From Prevotella herbatica (GTDB taxonomy: Bacteria; Bacteroidota; Bacteroidia; Bacteroidales; Bacteroidaceae), in contig NZ_AP024484.1 of the NCBI RefSeq assembly GCF_017347605.1, positions 2,680,501 through 2,744,500 on the forward strand: 64,000 bases of DNA, written 5' to 3'. Position numbers and translations under genes: made by a program. Positions 18,528-29,087 of the stretch are shown here, piece after piece (the stretch's first letter is position 1; every line of letters begins with the position of its first letter). The notes under the pieces are model-generated. The model ran no database searches and had not been told where the DNA came from. It saw only the letters and a list, made by a program, of their open reading frames with translations.

Positions 18528-18983
18528 ATGAAGAATATAAAGATTAAAATGTTTTTAATATTATGTGTTGTCGTTTTGCTGAGTTCCTGCAAAAAAAACA
18601 ATAGTATTTATAAGCTACATCCGCCATATAAATATCAGGTTGAATATAGTGGTGATAAAATCATTATCAGCAAAATCAACAATATAGGGGATACAACTTC
18701 TACAATATTGAAGAAAAGAAACGGAGAATACTTTGATGAAAATAATCATCTAAAAATGTCCTTAAAAGACACTACTTATGTTTATTATCAGAAAGAGAAT
18801 GATATTGATCGTGCAAAACTATTTACAACAATCAGTGTAAAGAATGACAGTCTTTATTCCTCAACAACAAAATATATATGGAAAAATTGCTATGATGAAT
18901 TAAAGCTTGTTGTTTACTATGATAAATCTTATCGAATAAAGAAAATACAGGCTAGAGGATTATATGAATTTAGTAATGAATAA
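18528..18983 (+). CDS. Small lipoprotein B2, tandem copy of B1
   Basis: 151 residues, the same length as B1, lipobox VVLLSSC. Opening, the INNIGDTTSTI segment and the YYDKSYRIKKI tail match B1 closely. It starts 3 bases behind A2 exactly as B1 follows A1, so the duplication was of the A-B unit of about 1.01 kb. No family name recognised. Confidence 0.8.
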   Translation: MKNIKIKMFLILCVVVLLSSCKKNNSIYKLHPPYKYQVEYSGDKIIISKINNIGDTTSTILKKRNGEYFDENNHLKMSLKDTTYVYYQKENDIDRAKLFTTISVKNDSLYSSTTKYIWKNCYDELKLVVYYDKSYRIKKIQARGLYEFSNE

Positions 18984-19018
18984 TTCTTTATAATGGATAT
19001 CAGTGTGAACTGCTTTAT

Positions 19019-19195
19019 CCCCCCGCAGATTTCTGTGATTCACGCAGATTAAATACAGCAGCGAGAGAATAGCATGTTTTGCAGATAATACAGATACATG
19101 AAAGGGAATGATATAAGACTCCCGCTGATTTCACAGAGTAATGCAGAGAAAATACATCTGCGTGAATCAGTGAAATCAGCGGGAGAAATATGTAA
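19019..19195. repeat. Dispersed CGCAGATT repeat, copy 3, palindromic
   Basis: Contains the CGCAGATT words and a long inverted repeat: CTCCCGCTGATTTCAC (start near 19121) pairs with GTGAAATCAGCGGGAG (end near 19186), a perfect 16-bp arm around a smaller internal loop. It could be a terminator for the divergent-side genes, but no T-run follows. Confidence 0.75.
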
Positions 19196-19219
19196 GTCTT
19201 TTATTTATATCTTATAATA

Positions 19220-20338
19220 CTATTTTTCGTCACGAATAGGATTCCATCCTTGTGCTTCTAGCTGGAATTCATTGTCGTCACGAGTAGACAGCATGCAGCC
19301 TAGACTTTCTTTTGTGATGTAGCCTATTTGGCGTATGCCTTTGATATTCTTAATCTTCTCGTGATCTCCGATAGGAACCGTGAATAGTAGTTCGTAATCT
19401 TCACCACCATTTAATGCACAGGTAGTGAGGTTCATGTTGAACTGTTCGGCAGCAACTGCAGTTTGGTAGTCAATAGGTATTTCTTTTTCATACACACGAC
19501 AACCGCAATGACTTTGGTTACAGATATGAAGAAGTTCGCTGCTAAGTCCGTCAGAAATGTCAATCATTGCAGTAGGTTTGATATTTGCTTTGCGCAATTC
19601 GTCTACAATGTCGCCACGTGCTTCTGGCTTAAGTTGTCTGTCGAGAAGATATTCCTTTCCGGCAAAGTCTGGTTGGAAGTCTTCTACGGTTTGTCTCTGT
19701 GCTCTTAGAGCAGCAAGTTTTGCTTCGTCATTAGCTGCTTGCGCATCGCGTACCTTTTTATTATACTCTTCTATCTGTGAATAGTACACAGCTTTTTCTC
19801 TTTCGAGAATCTGAAGTCCCATGTAGGATGCACCAAGATCACCTGAAACGCAAATGAGGTCAGTCTCTTTGGCTCCGTTTCTGTAAACGACATCCTCGCT
19901 AGCAGCCTCACCAATACAAGTGATGCTGATGGCAAGACCTGTTCTTGATGAAGTGGTGTCACCACCAACTACATCAATGTCCCATTTTGCGCATGCTTCA
20001 CGTAGTCCCGCATAGAATTCGTCTAGGTCTTCTACTTTGAATCGTTTTCCAAGAGCAATGCTTACCAAAATTTGATGAGGAGTTCCGTTCATGGCGAATA
20101 TGTCGCTGATGTTTACCATTGCAGACTTATAGCCAAGAGTGCGCATGTCGATATATGTTAAATCGAAATGTATTCCCTCCATTAGCATGTCGCTAGTGAC
20201 AAGAACTTCCTTTTGGGGATAATGAAGTACGGCGCAGTCATCACCTACGCCATACTTTGTACTTGTATTCTTTGGTTCTATATCTTTGGTGAGTCGGTGA
20301 ATAAGTCCGAACTCTCCAAGTTTAGAAATATCAGTCAT
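19220..20338 (-). CDS. thiL: Thiamine-monophosphate kinase
   Basis: Phosphorylates thiamine monophosphate to thiamine diphosphate with ATP, the last step of cofactor synthesis. 372 residues with AIRS-type signatures: GVGDDCAVL near residue 30, LVTSDMLMEGIHFDL, NISDIFAMNGTP, VVGGDTTSS, CVSGDLGASYMG and the C-terminal LNGGEDYELLFTV. It carries a Lys/Ala-rich insert around residues 180-205 (KVRDAQAANDEAKLAALRAQ), longer than in E. coli ThiL. Last gene of the minus-strand operon, 32 bases behind pnp. Confidence 0.95.
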   Translation of the reverse strand: MTDISKLGEFGLIHRLTKDIEPKNTSTKYGVGDDCAVLHYPQKEVLVTSDMLMEGIHFDLTYIDMRTLGYKSAMVNISDIFAMNGTPHQILVSIALGKRFKVEDLDEFYAGLREACAKWDIDVVGGDTTSSRTGLAISITCIGEAASEDVVYRNGAKETDLICVSGDLGASYMGLQILEREKAVYYSQIEEYNKKVRDAQAANDEAKLAALRAQRQTVEDFQPDFAGKEYLLDRQLKPEARGDIVDELRKANIKPTAMIDISDGLSSELLHICNQSHCGCRVYEKEIPIDYQTAVAAEQFNMNLTTCALNGGEDYELLFTVPIGDHEKIKNIKGIRQIGYITKESLGCMLSTRDDNEFQLEAQGWNPIRDEK

Positions 20339-20370
20339 TTAATATTCTTATTCAATAATATTATAATAGT

Positions 20371-21180
20371 TTATGAGCGACGAATCATCTCACGCATAAT
20401 CTCAGTCATCTTTGGCTGTGCTGCATTGGCTGCTTTCTGCACATCCTCGTGACTAACCTCTACAGGAACATCGAAGCCTCCAAGGTCGGTGATGATGCTG
20501 ATACCAAATACTTTTATGCCACAATGATGTGCGACGATAACCTCAGGAACGGTACTCATACCAACTGCATCGGCACCAAGCAAGTGGTACATTCTGTATT
20601 CAGCAGGAGTCTCGAAAGTAGGTCCCTGAACTCCCATGTAAATACCATGCATAAGGCGAATATCTTTCTCCTTTGCAATCTCGTTAGCCAGTTCAATAAG
20701 TGTATGGTCGTAAGCCTCGTGCATATCAGGGAAGCGTGGACCAGTAGGGAAGTTCTTTCCGTGAAGTGGATGCTCAGGGAAGAAATTGATATGATCGTTG
20801 ATAACCATGAGGTCACCAATCTTGAAATCAGGGTTCATACCTCCAGATGCGTTGCTTACGAAGAGGGTGTCGATGCCCAATTCATACATTACACGCTCAG
20901 GGAAGGTTACTTCTTTCATGTTGTAGCCCTCATAGAAATGGAAACGTCCCTCCATAGCCATGATGTCTTTGCCACCAAGTTTACCGAATATCAGTTTGCC
21001 TGCATGGCCTTCGACTGTAGAAACAGGGAAATTAGGAATTTCACTATATGGGAATTCGTAACTATCGGTTATTTCTGAAGCTAATTGTCCCAGGCCTGTT
21101 CCCAGAATTATCGCTGTCTTTGGACTTGTTGTCATCCTTTCCTTTAGCCAGGATGCTGTTTCTTGAATTTTTTCGTACAT
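20371..21180 (-). CDS. Purine-nucleoside phosphorylase (trimeric, PNP-I family)
   Basis: Cleaves inosine and guanosine with phosphate in purine salvage. 269 residues with IILGTGLGQLA (phosphate loop), the VSTVEGHAGK His segment, MEGRFHFYEGY, SNASGGMNPDFKIGDLM, TFETPAEYRM and MSTVPEV. The start at 21180 (MYEKIQETASWLKER) matches family N-termini. It places the first 119 bases inside the end of lpxK in another frame. Operon with sppA, lpxK and thiL. Confidence 0.95.
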   Translation of the reverse strand: MYEKIQETASWLKERMTTSPKTAIILGTGLGQLASEITDSYEFPYSEIPNFPVSTVEGHAGKLIFGKLGGKDIMAMEGRFHFYEGYNMKEVTFPERVMYELGIDTLFVSNASGGMNPDFKIGDLMVINDHINFFPEHPLHGKNFPTGPRFPDMHEAYDHTLIELANEIAKEKDIRLMHGIYMGVQGPTFETPAEYRMYHLLGADAVGMSTVPEVIVAHHCGIKVFGISIITDLGGFDVPVEVSHEDVQKAANAAQPKMTEIMREMIRRS

Positions 21181-22240
21181 AGTCTATGATTTTATCATTA
21201 AAAACATTTTCTTGGTTGAGCATGAACCTTACTTTGATAGGTAGAACATAAATATGACTTTTCACGTCATCGTCAATTCCCTCGATATCTTCAAGTCGGG
21301 TTGCATCTTTTTCCGTTGTTATAATAATCTTGTTTCCCTTGATGTTTGCGAAAGCTTGATTTATTCTTTCTGCATCTTTTGCCGAAAACTGATGGTGATC
21401 GGCAAAAGACAAAGGAGTTATGCTTGTGACATATTTTTGAATGTCGACAATTATCTGCTTTGGTGAAGCTATTCCCGAAACAAGCAGTACGTTTTTACCT
21501 TTCAACTGCTGCTTCGTGATTTTATTTTCTTCTTTATTGAATAATGGATACGGCGTATCATAATCAATCGTAGAGAAGAACAGACTTTGGTATGGATAAA
21601 GGTCCATTGACTTTGTCAGGACTCTGAATTCCATAGGCTTCAAGTCTTTTGGGCACTTCGTGATGATAACGATGTCGGCACGGTTCTTTCCTGATAATGG
21701 TTCACGCAGTCTTCCGGCAGGCAACAACTTGTCATAGATGATGAGTCGATGATAGTCTACTAGAAGAATGTTGATACCAGGTTTAACATATCTGTGCTGA
21801 AAAGCATCATCAAGCAATATCACATCGGTATCCTTACGATCATGGATGATATTCTCGATGCCTCTTGTTCTCTTGTGGTCAACTGCAACATTTATGCCAG
21901 AAAATTTCTTCTTCATCTGAAATGGTTCATCGCCAATATCTTTCATCGTACTGTTTTCGTCAGCCAAGATGTATCCATGTGTCTTTCTTTTGTAGCCTCG
22001 TGAAAGAACAGCAATTTTAGCTTCATCTTGAAGAAGTCTTATCAAATATTCCACATGAGGAGTCTTACCAGATCCCCCAACAGTGATGTTGCCAACTGAT
22101 ATAATAGGTGTTTCGTAGGAGTGCTGTTTTAGCACTCCAATTTCAAATAGTTTATTGCGAAAGCCGACTCCTATTCCATAGAGCCAACTAAGTGGCAACA
22201 ACCAATCGTAGATGTGAATAAAATCTCCTTCAGTTCTCAT
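21062..22240 (-). CDS. lpxK: Tetraacyldisaccharide 4'-kinase
   Basis: Inner-membrane kinase adding the 4'-phosphate to the lipid A precursor. 392 residues with the P-loop VGNITVGGSGKTPHVEYL about residues 50-67, SRGYKRKTHG, DDAFQHRYVKPGINILLVDY and LPAGRLREPLSG. The last roughly 40 residues (NSRNSILAKGKDDNKSKDSD...) are hydrophilic and overlap the pnp gene by 119 bases. They are not expected in the family core and may be tolerated read-on. Confidence 0.94.
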   Translation of the reverse strand: MRTEGDFIHIYDWLLPLSWLYGIGVGFRNKLFEIGVLKQHSYETPIISVGNITVGGSGKTPHVEYLIRLLQDEAKIAVLSRGYKRKTHGYILADENSTMKDIGDEPFQMKKKFSGINVAVDHKRTRGIENIIHDRKDTDVILLDDAFQHRYVKPGINILLVDYHRLIIYDKLLPAGRLREPLSGKNRADIVIITKCPKDLKPMEFRVLTKSMDLYPYQSLFFSTIDYDTPYPLFNKEENKITKQQLKGKNVLLVSGIASPKQIIVDIQKYVTSITPLSFADHHQFSAKDAERINQAFANIKGNKIIITTEKDATRLEDIEGIDDDVKSHIYVLPIKVRFMLNQENVFNDKIIDYVRKNSRNSILAKGKDDNKSKDSDNSGNRPGTISFRNNR

Positions 22241-22245
22241 AATTA

Positions 22246-24012
22246 TTATTTAATCTTGATGATATATGGCAGGCGTGCCTGAACTTTGTCCATGTGTTCA
22301 AAATCGCTAATGATTTTAAATGGCTCATAATATTCGCCAAGCAACATCTGCAAATGTTCGTCCAGATTATTATAATTGTTTTGTTCTGTATTTAATATTT
22401 GTTCGAAAATACTTTTTGGTGCAGGATAAGAACATGTCTTATAATCAGTATCCTTTGCTAGTTTGGCAGCTTTAGCAACAGCTTTGTCAAGTCCGCCCAA
22501 CTCATCAACAAGTTTAATCTTTACAGCATCTTCGCCAAGCCAAACTCTACCTTGTGCAATCTTTTCAACTTGGTCTAAAGTCATGTGTCTGCCTTCAGCA
22601 ACTCTTTTCTTAAAGATCATGTATCCATGATTTACATTATTCTGCAATAGTCCCAACTGTTCTGGTGTGAATGGATGACCACTTGCTCCAAAAACAGAAT
22701 TACGGTTGGTCTTTACTTCAGCATAGTTTATTCCGAGCTTCTTGGTGTATAGTTCGCTCATATCTTCAAACAAACCGAAGATACCAATGCTACCAGTAAT
22801 CGTTGAAGGGTCGGCAACAATCCAGTTTGCATCGCTGCTGATATAATATCCTCCAGATGCAGCAGCACCACTCATGGAAACTACTACAGGTTTAACTTTC
22901 TTAAGTTCTGCAATCTGATGCCATATCTGTTCTGAAGCGTAAGCAGAACCACCGCCAGAATTGATACGTATGACAACAGCCTCTACATCATCATTGTTAG
23001 CAAGGTCTTGTAGATCCTTACACATATCTTTTCCTACAATCTGATGTCCATTACTGAAAACGCTTTGAGGAGAAGCCTCGTCAACGATGTCACCATAAGC
23101 ATAATACACAGCAATATGTTTACCTGTTGTCGCATCATCGCTTCCAGCCATATCGTCTACGCTAACCTGATTGACAGTCTCGTCTTGGTCAATAGACAGC
23201 ATCTTCTTGATTTTTGATTTTACCTCATCGTTATACATCAGGCCATCAACCATCTTGTATTTTACAATGTTTTCTGCGTCTTCAAGCACAATAGCTCTGT
23301 CGGCATAAGCATTAAGAGAGTCTTTGTTTATATCTCTGTTTTTTGAAACTGTGTTCAGAATAGTGCTCCACCATCCATTAAGATATCTTTCGGTCTGTTC
23401 GCGGTCAGCAGCGCTCATGTTATCAGCGGTGAGGGTCTCGACAGCACTCTTGTATTTACCAACTTTAGTCGTAACAAACTTAATTCCGAATTTAGCCAAA
23501 AGGTTCTTGTAGTAAACCTTTTCGCCACCGATACCAATCCAGTTTACCATGCCCTCTTTGTTCATGTAAACTTTATCAGCAGCAGAAGATATATAATAAC
23601 TCAAAGTGCTGAATTGTTCTCCGTAGGCAACAATCCATTTTCCTGATTTCTTGAAATCAAGTAACGTGTTTTGTATTTCTTCAGCTTGTGCCAAATCAGC
23701 ACCTAGTTGTCCAGCCTCGATATATATACCTTTGATGTTTTTGTCGTCTTTAGCCTTACGTATAGCTTTCACGGTGTTTTCAAAACTCAGTCCTGATATA
23801 CCATTGATTTTGTTCATGATATTGTCTTCTGACTGTTCTGTCATCTGACCATCAAGTTTTATGACCAATACCGAGTTGTTTTTAATGTCATTCGTGGCAG
23901 TAGAAGCAACGCCGATACCAATAATACATAATATTCCAAAGAAAGACATTACAACTCCAAAGAGAAACATGCCTAGCATAGTGGCAAAGACGTTTTTAAA
24001 GAAATCTTTCAT
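22246..24012 (-). CDS. sppA: Signal peptide peptidase A, 67-kDa type
   Basis: Membrane-bound serine protease that degrades cleaved signal peptides. 588 residues with an N-terminal transmembrane helix and two ClpP-like domains. The general-base Lys is in VGKYKSAVETLT (first domain) and the nucleophile Ser is in SMSGAAASGGYYIS (second domain). NSGGGSAYASEQIW and PSTITGSIGIFG are also family signatures. First gene of the sppA-lpxK-pnp-thiL operon. Confidence 0.95.
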   Translation of the reverse strand: MKDFFKNVFATMLGMFLFGVVMSFFGILCIIGIGVASTATNDIKNNSVLVIKLDGQMTEQSEDNIMNKINGISGLSFENTVKAIRKAKDDKNIKGIYIEAGQLGADLAQAEEIQNTLLDFKKSGKWIVAYGEQFSTLSYYISSAADKVYMNKEGMVNWIGIGGEKVYYKNLLAKFGIKFVTTKVGKYKSAVETLTADNMSAADREQTERYLNGWWSTILNTVSKNRDINKDSLNAYADRAIVLEDAENIVKYKMVDGLMYNDEVKSKIKKMLSIDQDETVNQVSVDDMAGSDDATTGKHIAVYYAYGDIVDEASPQSVFSNGHQIVGKDMCKDLQDLANNDDVEAVVIRINSGGGSAYASEQIWHQIAELKKVKPVVVSMSGAAASGGYYISSDANWIVADPSTITGSIGIFGLFEDMSELYTKKLGINYAEVKTNRNSVFGASGHPFTPEQLGLLQNNVNHGYMIFKKRVAEGRHMTLDQVEKIAQGRVWLGEDAVKIKLVDELGGLDKAVAKAAKLAKDTDYKTCSYPAPKSIFEQILNTEQNNYNNLDEHLQMLLGEYYEPFKIISDFEHMDKVQARLPYIIKIK

Positions 24013-24057
24013 ACGTTTTATTTTTTCCAGTTTAAATTAGTTATTATATAATATGTG

Positions 24058-24089
24058 CAAAGATAAATAAATTAATTTATAAATTACAA
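24058..24089 (-). promoter_or_regulatory. Promoter TTG-N21-TATCTTTG for sppA operon
   Basis: Minus-strand TTG (24087-24089) and TATCTTTG (24058-24065) with 21 bases between, upstream of the sppA start at 24012. Confidence 0.65.
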
Positions 24090-24118
24090 TTAGTTATGTT
24101 TATTTTAATAAAAATCAT

Positions 24119-24126
24119 TATCTTTG
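24119..24126 (+). promoter_or_regulatory. -7 element abutting the esterase start codon
   Basis: TATCTTTG ends only 4 bases before the ATG at 24131, which suggests a leaderless or near-leaderless mRNA. The -33 is not clear. Confidence 0.5.
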
Positions 24127-24130
24127 CGCT

Positions 24131-25570
24131 ATGGAAACAAACAAAAAAATACTATTTACATTGTCATTATTGTTGTATTTTGTGTGTTGTAATGCTCAAA
24201 ATACGACTCGTAGTTTTGTGTTGAAAATATCTGAAGATGGCGAGTCTACACTTACCGCTTATCTTCCGACTAAACCATCTGGTAGGGCGGTAGTTTGTTT
24301 GCCTGGTGGTGGATACACTCACCTTGCAATAGATAACGAGGGACATAACTGGGCTGATTTTTTTAATCGTAAAGGAATCGCTCTTTTTGTGTTGAAATAT
24401 AGAATGCCTAAGGGTGATAGAAGCATCCCTATATCAGATGCTGTGAAATCAATGGAGACTGTAAGAGACAGTGCTGCATGTTGGAATATAAACCCTTATG
24501 ATGTGGGTATCATGGGTTCTTCAGCAGGTGGTCATTTAGCATCAGTTATCTCAACAAAGGCTGATTTCTATGCACGTCCAAATTTCAGTATTCTGTTTTA
24601 TCCTGTTATTACGATGGATAAGAGGAAATCGCATGTAGGTTCATGTGATAATTTTTTGGGTAGTGGTGTGAATAATAAAGAACTGGTAAATGAGTACTCA
24701 ACTGATATGCAGGTACGTGCTCATCTTACTCCAGAGGCTGTGATATTCTTGGCTAATGATGATGGCGGAGTTCCACCATTGACAAATGGACTTGCTTATT
24801 ATGCTGCTATGCGAAGAAACGGTAATAAATGTTCGCTTCATATTTACCCTATAGGAGGACACGGATTTGGATTCAAAAAGGAATTTGCATATCATGAACA
24901 ATTGCTAAATGATCTTTCAACATGGTTGGATAATCATAAATCTCCGTCAAAGGATGCCATAAGAGTGGCATGTATCGGAAACAGCATAACAGATGGTTAT
25001 GGAATAGACATGGCAGAAGAAAAAGGATATCCAGCTATGCTTCAGAATCAACTTGGTGATAACTATAATGTGAAGAACTATGGAGTAAGTGCACGCACAC
25101 TGATGAAGAAGGGTGACTTGCCTTATGTTAAAGAACTTGCTTGGCGTGATGCAAAAGCTTTCAATCCAAATATCGTGATTATTAAACTGGGAACTAATGA
25201 CAGTAAACCAGAAAACTGGCAGTTTAATTCTACTTATCAAAAGGATTTGGAAGCGATGGTAGATACATTGAAATCACTTCCTGCAAAGCCTCTGGTGTAT
25301 TTGGCAACTCCAATACCTGCTTTTAAAGGAACATGGAATATCAATGACTCTGTGATTGTGAATGGAATTATTCCTATTATAAAGAAAGTCGCTAAGAAAA
25401 AGAGATGCAAAATAATAGACCTCCACACTGAATTTTCTCAATATGGAGGTCTGGTTCAGGCAGACGGAATACATCCGAATGCCAAGGGTGCAGCCAAAAT
25501 GGCTGACATAATATTTAATACCCTCTCTTGCGAGTCACAGAGAAAGATTGTCTGCGGAAAACAAAAATAG
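24131..25570 (+). CDS. Two-domain secreted esterase: alpha/beta-hydrolase plus SGNH hydrolase
   Basis: 479 residues with a signal peptide (ends near CNAQ). Domain one, residues about 25-310, is an alpha/beta-hydrolase of the BD-FAE/acetyl-xylan-esterase type: oxyanion LPGGGY, nucleophile S131 in GSSAGGH, and GGHGFG His. Domain two, about 315-470, is an SGNH/GDSL hydrolase: CIGNSITDGYG, KLGTNDSKP and the catalytic DGIHPNAKGA. Such fusions deacetylate plant polysaccharides or remove feruloyl groups. It ends by overlapping the convergent exporter gene by 56 bases. Confidence 0.87.
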   Translation: METNKKILFTLSLLLYFVCCNAQNTTRSFVLKISEDGESTLTAYLPTKPSGRAVVCLPGGGYTHLAIDNEGHNWADFFNRKGIALFVLKYRMPKGDRSIPISDAVKSMETVRDSAACWNINPYDVGIMGSSAGGHLASVISTKADFYARPNFSILFYPVITMDKRKSHVGSCDNFLGSGVNNKELVNEYSTDMQVRAHLTPEAVIFLANDDGGVPPLTNGLAYYAAMRRNGNKCSLHIYPIGGHGFGFKKEFAYHEQLLNDLSTWLDNHKSPSKDAIRVACIGNSITDGYGIDMAEEKGYPAMLQNQLGDNYNVKNYGVSARTLMKKGDLPYVKELAWRDAKAFNPNIVIIKLGTNDSKPENWQFNSTYQKDLEAMVDTLKSLPAKPLVYLATPIPAFKGTWNINDSVIVNGIIPIIKKVAKKKRCKIIDLHTEFSQYGGLVQADGIHPNAKGAAKMADIIFNTLSCESQRKIVCGKQK

Positions 25571-26846
25571 GAATAACGCAGCCGGCAACCATTCCGAACA
25601 TTACCAATATAGTGAGCGTAGAGTTATGGAAGAAATCACCAACATTTTTGATTGTGAATTCTGAAGATTGTCTTACTATATTGATAGTGTTTATCACAGC
25701 TTTATAAGCAAATAAACCTGGAACCATAGGAAGAAGGGCAGGGAAAGCAAAACCTTCGGCAGGGTAGTGTAGATGCATTGCAAAAGGAATTGCTAGAAGT
25801 CCGATTGCGAAACCTGCTATAGTAGATGCTGAAACCTGATCAAGCATCAATGATGGTGAGTGCATCAGAAAATATCTTATGCCATGACCTACACATGCTA
25901 AGAATGCTGAATAGGCAAGAGCTTTGCGTGGTGGATTTGATATTACTGCAAATCCCAAACCGGCAATAGCAGCATACAATCCATCAGCGATAGCTGCCAT
26001 TACTACATTCGGTCTGACGACCTTAGTAAATATACTTGCATCAATATTTAAAAGCATGACTGTTATCGAGATTCCCAACGCTATGCAAATAATAAGGAGA
26101 GTGGCGTTGGTGATTCTGGCTATTCCATTCAGAGCGTTATGGTCAATTATATCCATAACACCATTGATGAGTGGAACTCCTGGGACAAGGTATAACATTG
26201 ATGTTCCGAGAGAAATATCTTCAGTACCTCCATGTATAAACAGAAAATCAGTTGCTCCAATCAAAGTACTGATAAATGAACAAATGGTGAATATTGCGAG
26301 AACATTCCATTTTCGTTTAGTGAGTTGTTGTCTGACGAAGAATCCTATAAATGTAGCAATCCAGACGATAGCCATAGACGTATAATTTCCGTCGAAAAGT
26401 CTACAGAAACATGCGTTAGCAAATGAAACAAGTATTAATACCGTCCATGGACTTTCACGTGGTTCACTAATCACTTTATTGAATTTTTTCCATAATTCAG
26501 AAAGTGATAGTTTTTTATCAACAGCTTCCCATGATAAATGTGATAGCTTCATGTTGATTTTGAAGTTCAGTCCCATAGACGGAGTCTTCTTCACGTAAGT
26601 GTATGAATGTTCGCGCCCTTCGTCATGCAAAGTTATGCTGATGGTTTTAGGGAACATCATTATGTTACACCAATATCCAAAAGACTTTGCGATACGTATC
26701 GTGTTGGCCTGGATACGTGATGTCTGAACTCCTACAGCTTCCAGAGTGGATGCGTACTCTGCAAGGAATATTGTTGTTTCTTTTAGACATTTGTGAGCTT
26801 CATTACTGATTTCAGTAGGCTCGCTTGATTGTGGAAAATTACTCAT
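25515..26846 (-). CDS. Threonine/serine exporter family protein (ThrE-like)
   Basis: Membrane exporter of the ThrE/YjjP-YjjB family, 443 residues. The N-terminal soluble part (residues 1-130) is the YjjP-type domain with a SRIQANTIRIAKSFGY segment, followed by about ten helices covering both the YjjP- and the YjjB-type parts (LVPGVPLINGVMDIIDHNALNGIAR and LLPMVPGLFAYKA). Single-chain fusions like this export small amino acids by proton exchange. The 3' end overlaps the esterase gene by 56 bases tail to tail. Confidence 0.87.
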   Translation of the reverse strand: MSNFPQSSEPTEISNEAHKCLKETTIFLAEYASTLEAVGVQTSRIQANTIRIAKSFGYWCNIMMFPKTISITLHDEGREHSYTYVKKTPSMGLNFKINMKLSHLSWEAVDKKLSLSELWKKFNKVISEPRESPWTVLILVSFANACFCRLFDGNYTSMAIVWIATFIGFFVRQQLTKRKWNVLAIFTICSFISTLIGATDFLFIHGGTEDISLGTSMLYLVPGVPLINGVMDIIDHNALNGIARITNATLLIICIALGISITVMLLNIDASIFTKVVRPNVVMAAIADGLYAAIAGLGFAVISNPPRKALAYSAFLACVGHGIRYFLMHSPSLMLDQVSASTIAGFAIGLLAIPFAMHLHYPAEGFAFPALLPMVPGLFAYKAVINTINIVRQSSEFTIKNVGDFFHNSTLTILVMFGMVAGCVIPIFVFRRQSFSVTRKRGY

Positions 26847-26892
26847 GAAAGTTTAATACCTATGTTATATATTATAATTCGCTGCAAAATTA

Positions 26893-26982
26893 GTAAAAAT
26901 CTGCCAATTATGACATATAAATTACTGCCAATTTTGGCATATATGCTAATTGGCACATTTTTAGCATATAGTATGGCATATA
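26893..26982 (+). promoter_or_regulatory. Repeat-rich groESL control region
   Basis: Before groES lie two copies of TGCCAATTnTGrCATATA (near 26904 and 26928), a TGCTAATTGGCA mirror of the same word, and TTGGCACATTTTTAGCA (26950-26966). The last fits the GG-N10-GC spacing of a sigma-54 -24/-12 element with one core mismatch. No CIRCE element is visible. Which protein binds is unknown. Confidence 0.4.
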
Positions 26983-27015
26983 AATATTAGTTTAAAATTT
27001 AAAAACATAAGAATT

Positions 27016-27288
27016 ATGAACATTAAACCATTATCAGACAGAGTGCTGGTACTTCCTGAACCAGCTGAAGAAAAAGTAGGTGGAATCATCATTCCTGACA
27101 CAGCTAAAGAAAAGCCACAACGTGGTAAAGTAGTAGCTGCAGGTTCTGGTACAAAGGACGAACCTATGATTCTAAAAGAGAATGATGTCGTGCTTTATGG
27201 AAAGTATGCTGGAACAGAATTGGAATATCAGGGTGAAAAGTATCTTATGATGCGTCAGAGTGATATACTTGCAGTTCTTGCAGAATAA
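27016..27288 (+). CDS. groES: Co-chaperonin GroES
   Basis: 90-residue lid of the GroEL chamber. Family signatures are [26 protein letters not shown] with the mobile loop, [39 protein letters not shown]. It is followed 30 bases later by groEL in the usual operon order. Confidence 0.97.
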   Translation: MNIKPLSDRVLVLPEPAEEKVGGIIIPDTAKEKPQRGKVVAAGSGTKDEPMILKENDVVLYGKYAGTELEYQGEKYLMMRQSDILAVLAE

Positions 27289-27306
27289 TTTAATGTGTAA
27301 TTTTAA

Positions 27307-28947
<1,641 letters not shown>

Positions 28948-28977
28948 TTAAATTTGTAAACTCAATATAACATAAAA

Positions 28978-29012
28978 GGGGCTAATCTTTAAAGATTAAG
29001 TCCCTTTTTTTT
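28978..29012 (+). terminator. groESL terminator
   Basis: GGG..TAATCTTT pairs with AAAGATTA..CCC across a bulged stem, followed by a T-run from 29004. Confidence 0.85.
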
Positions 29013-29051
29013 ATTTATTTGCTAATAATTATAAAAAAAAGCCACAAACCT

Positions 29052-29082
29052 TTTGAATGTATTGAAAAAAAATATATCTTTG
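29052..29082 (+). promoter_or_regulatory. Promoter TTTG-N19-TATCTTTG
   Basis: TTTG at 29052-29055 and TATCTTTG at 29075-29082 with exactly 19 bases between: a complete Bacteroidales promoter with no coding frame behind it before a terminator at 29211. Confidence 0.75.
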
Positions 29083-29087
29083 CAATA

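Noticed and set aside
20449-21078. 209-codon frame opposite purine nucleoside phosphorylase
   Set aside because: Antisense to a conserved gene, composition not protein-like.
26893-27015. CIRCE element for HrcA upstream of groES
   Set aside because: No TTAGCACTC-N9-GAGTGCTAA; only other repeats are present.
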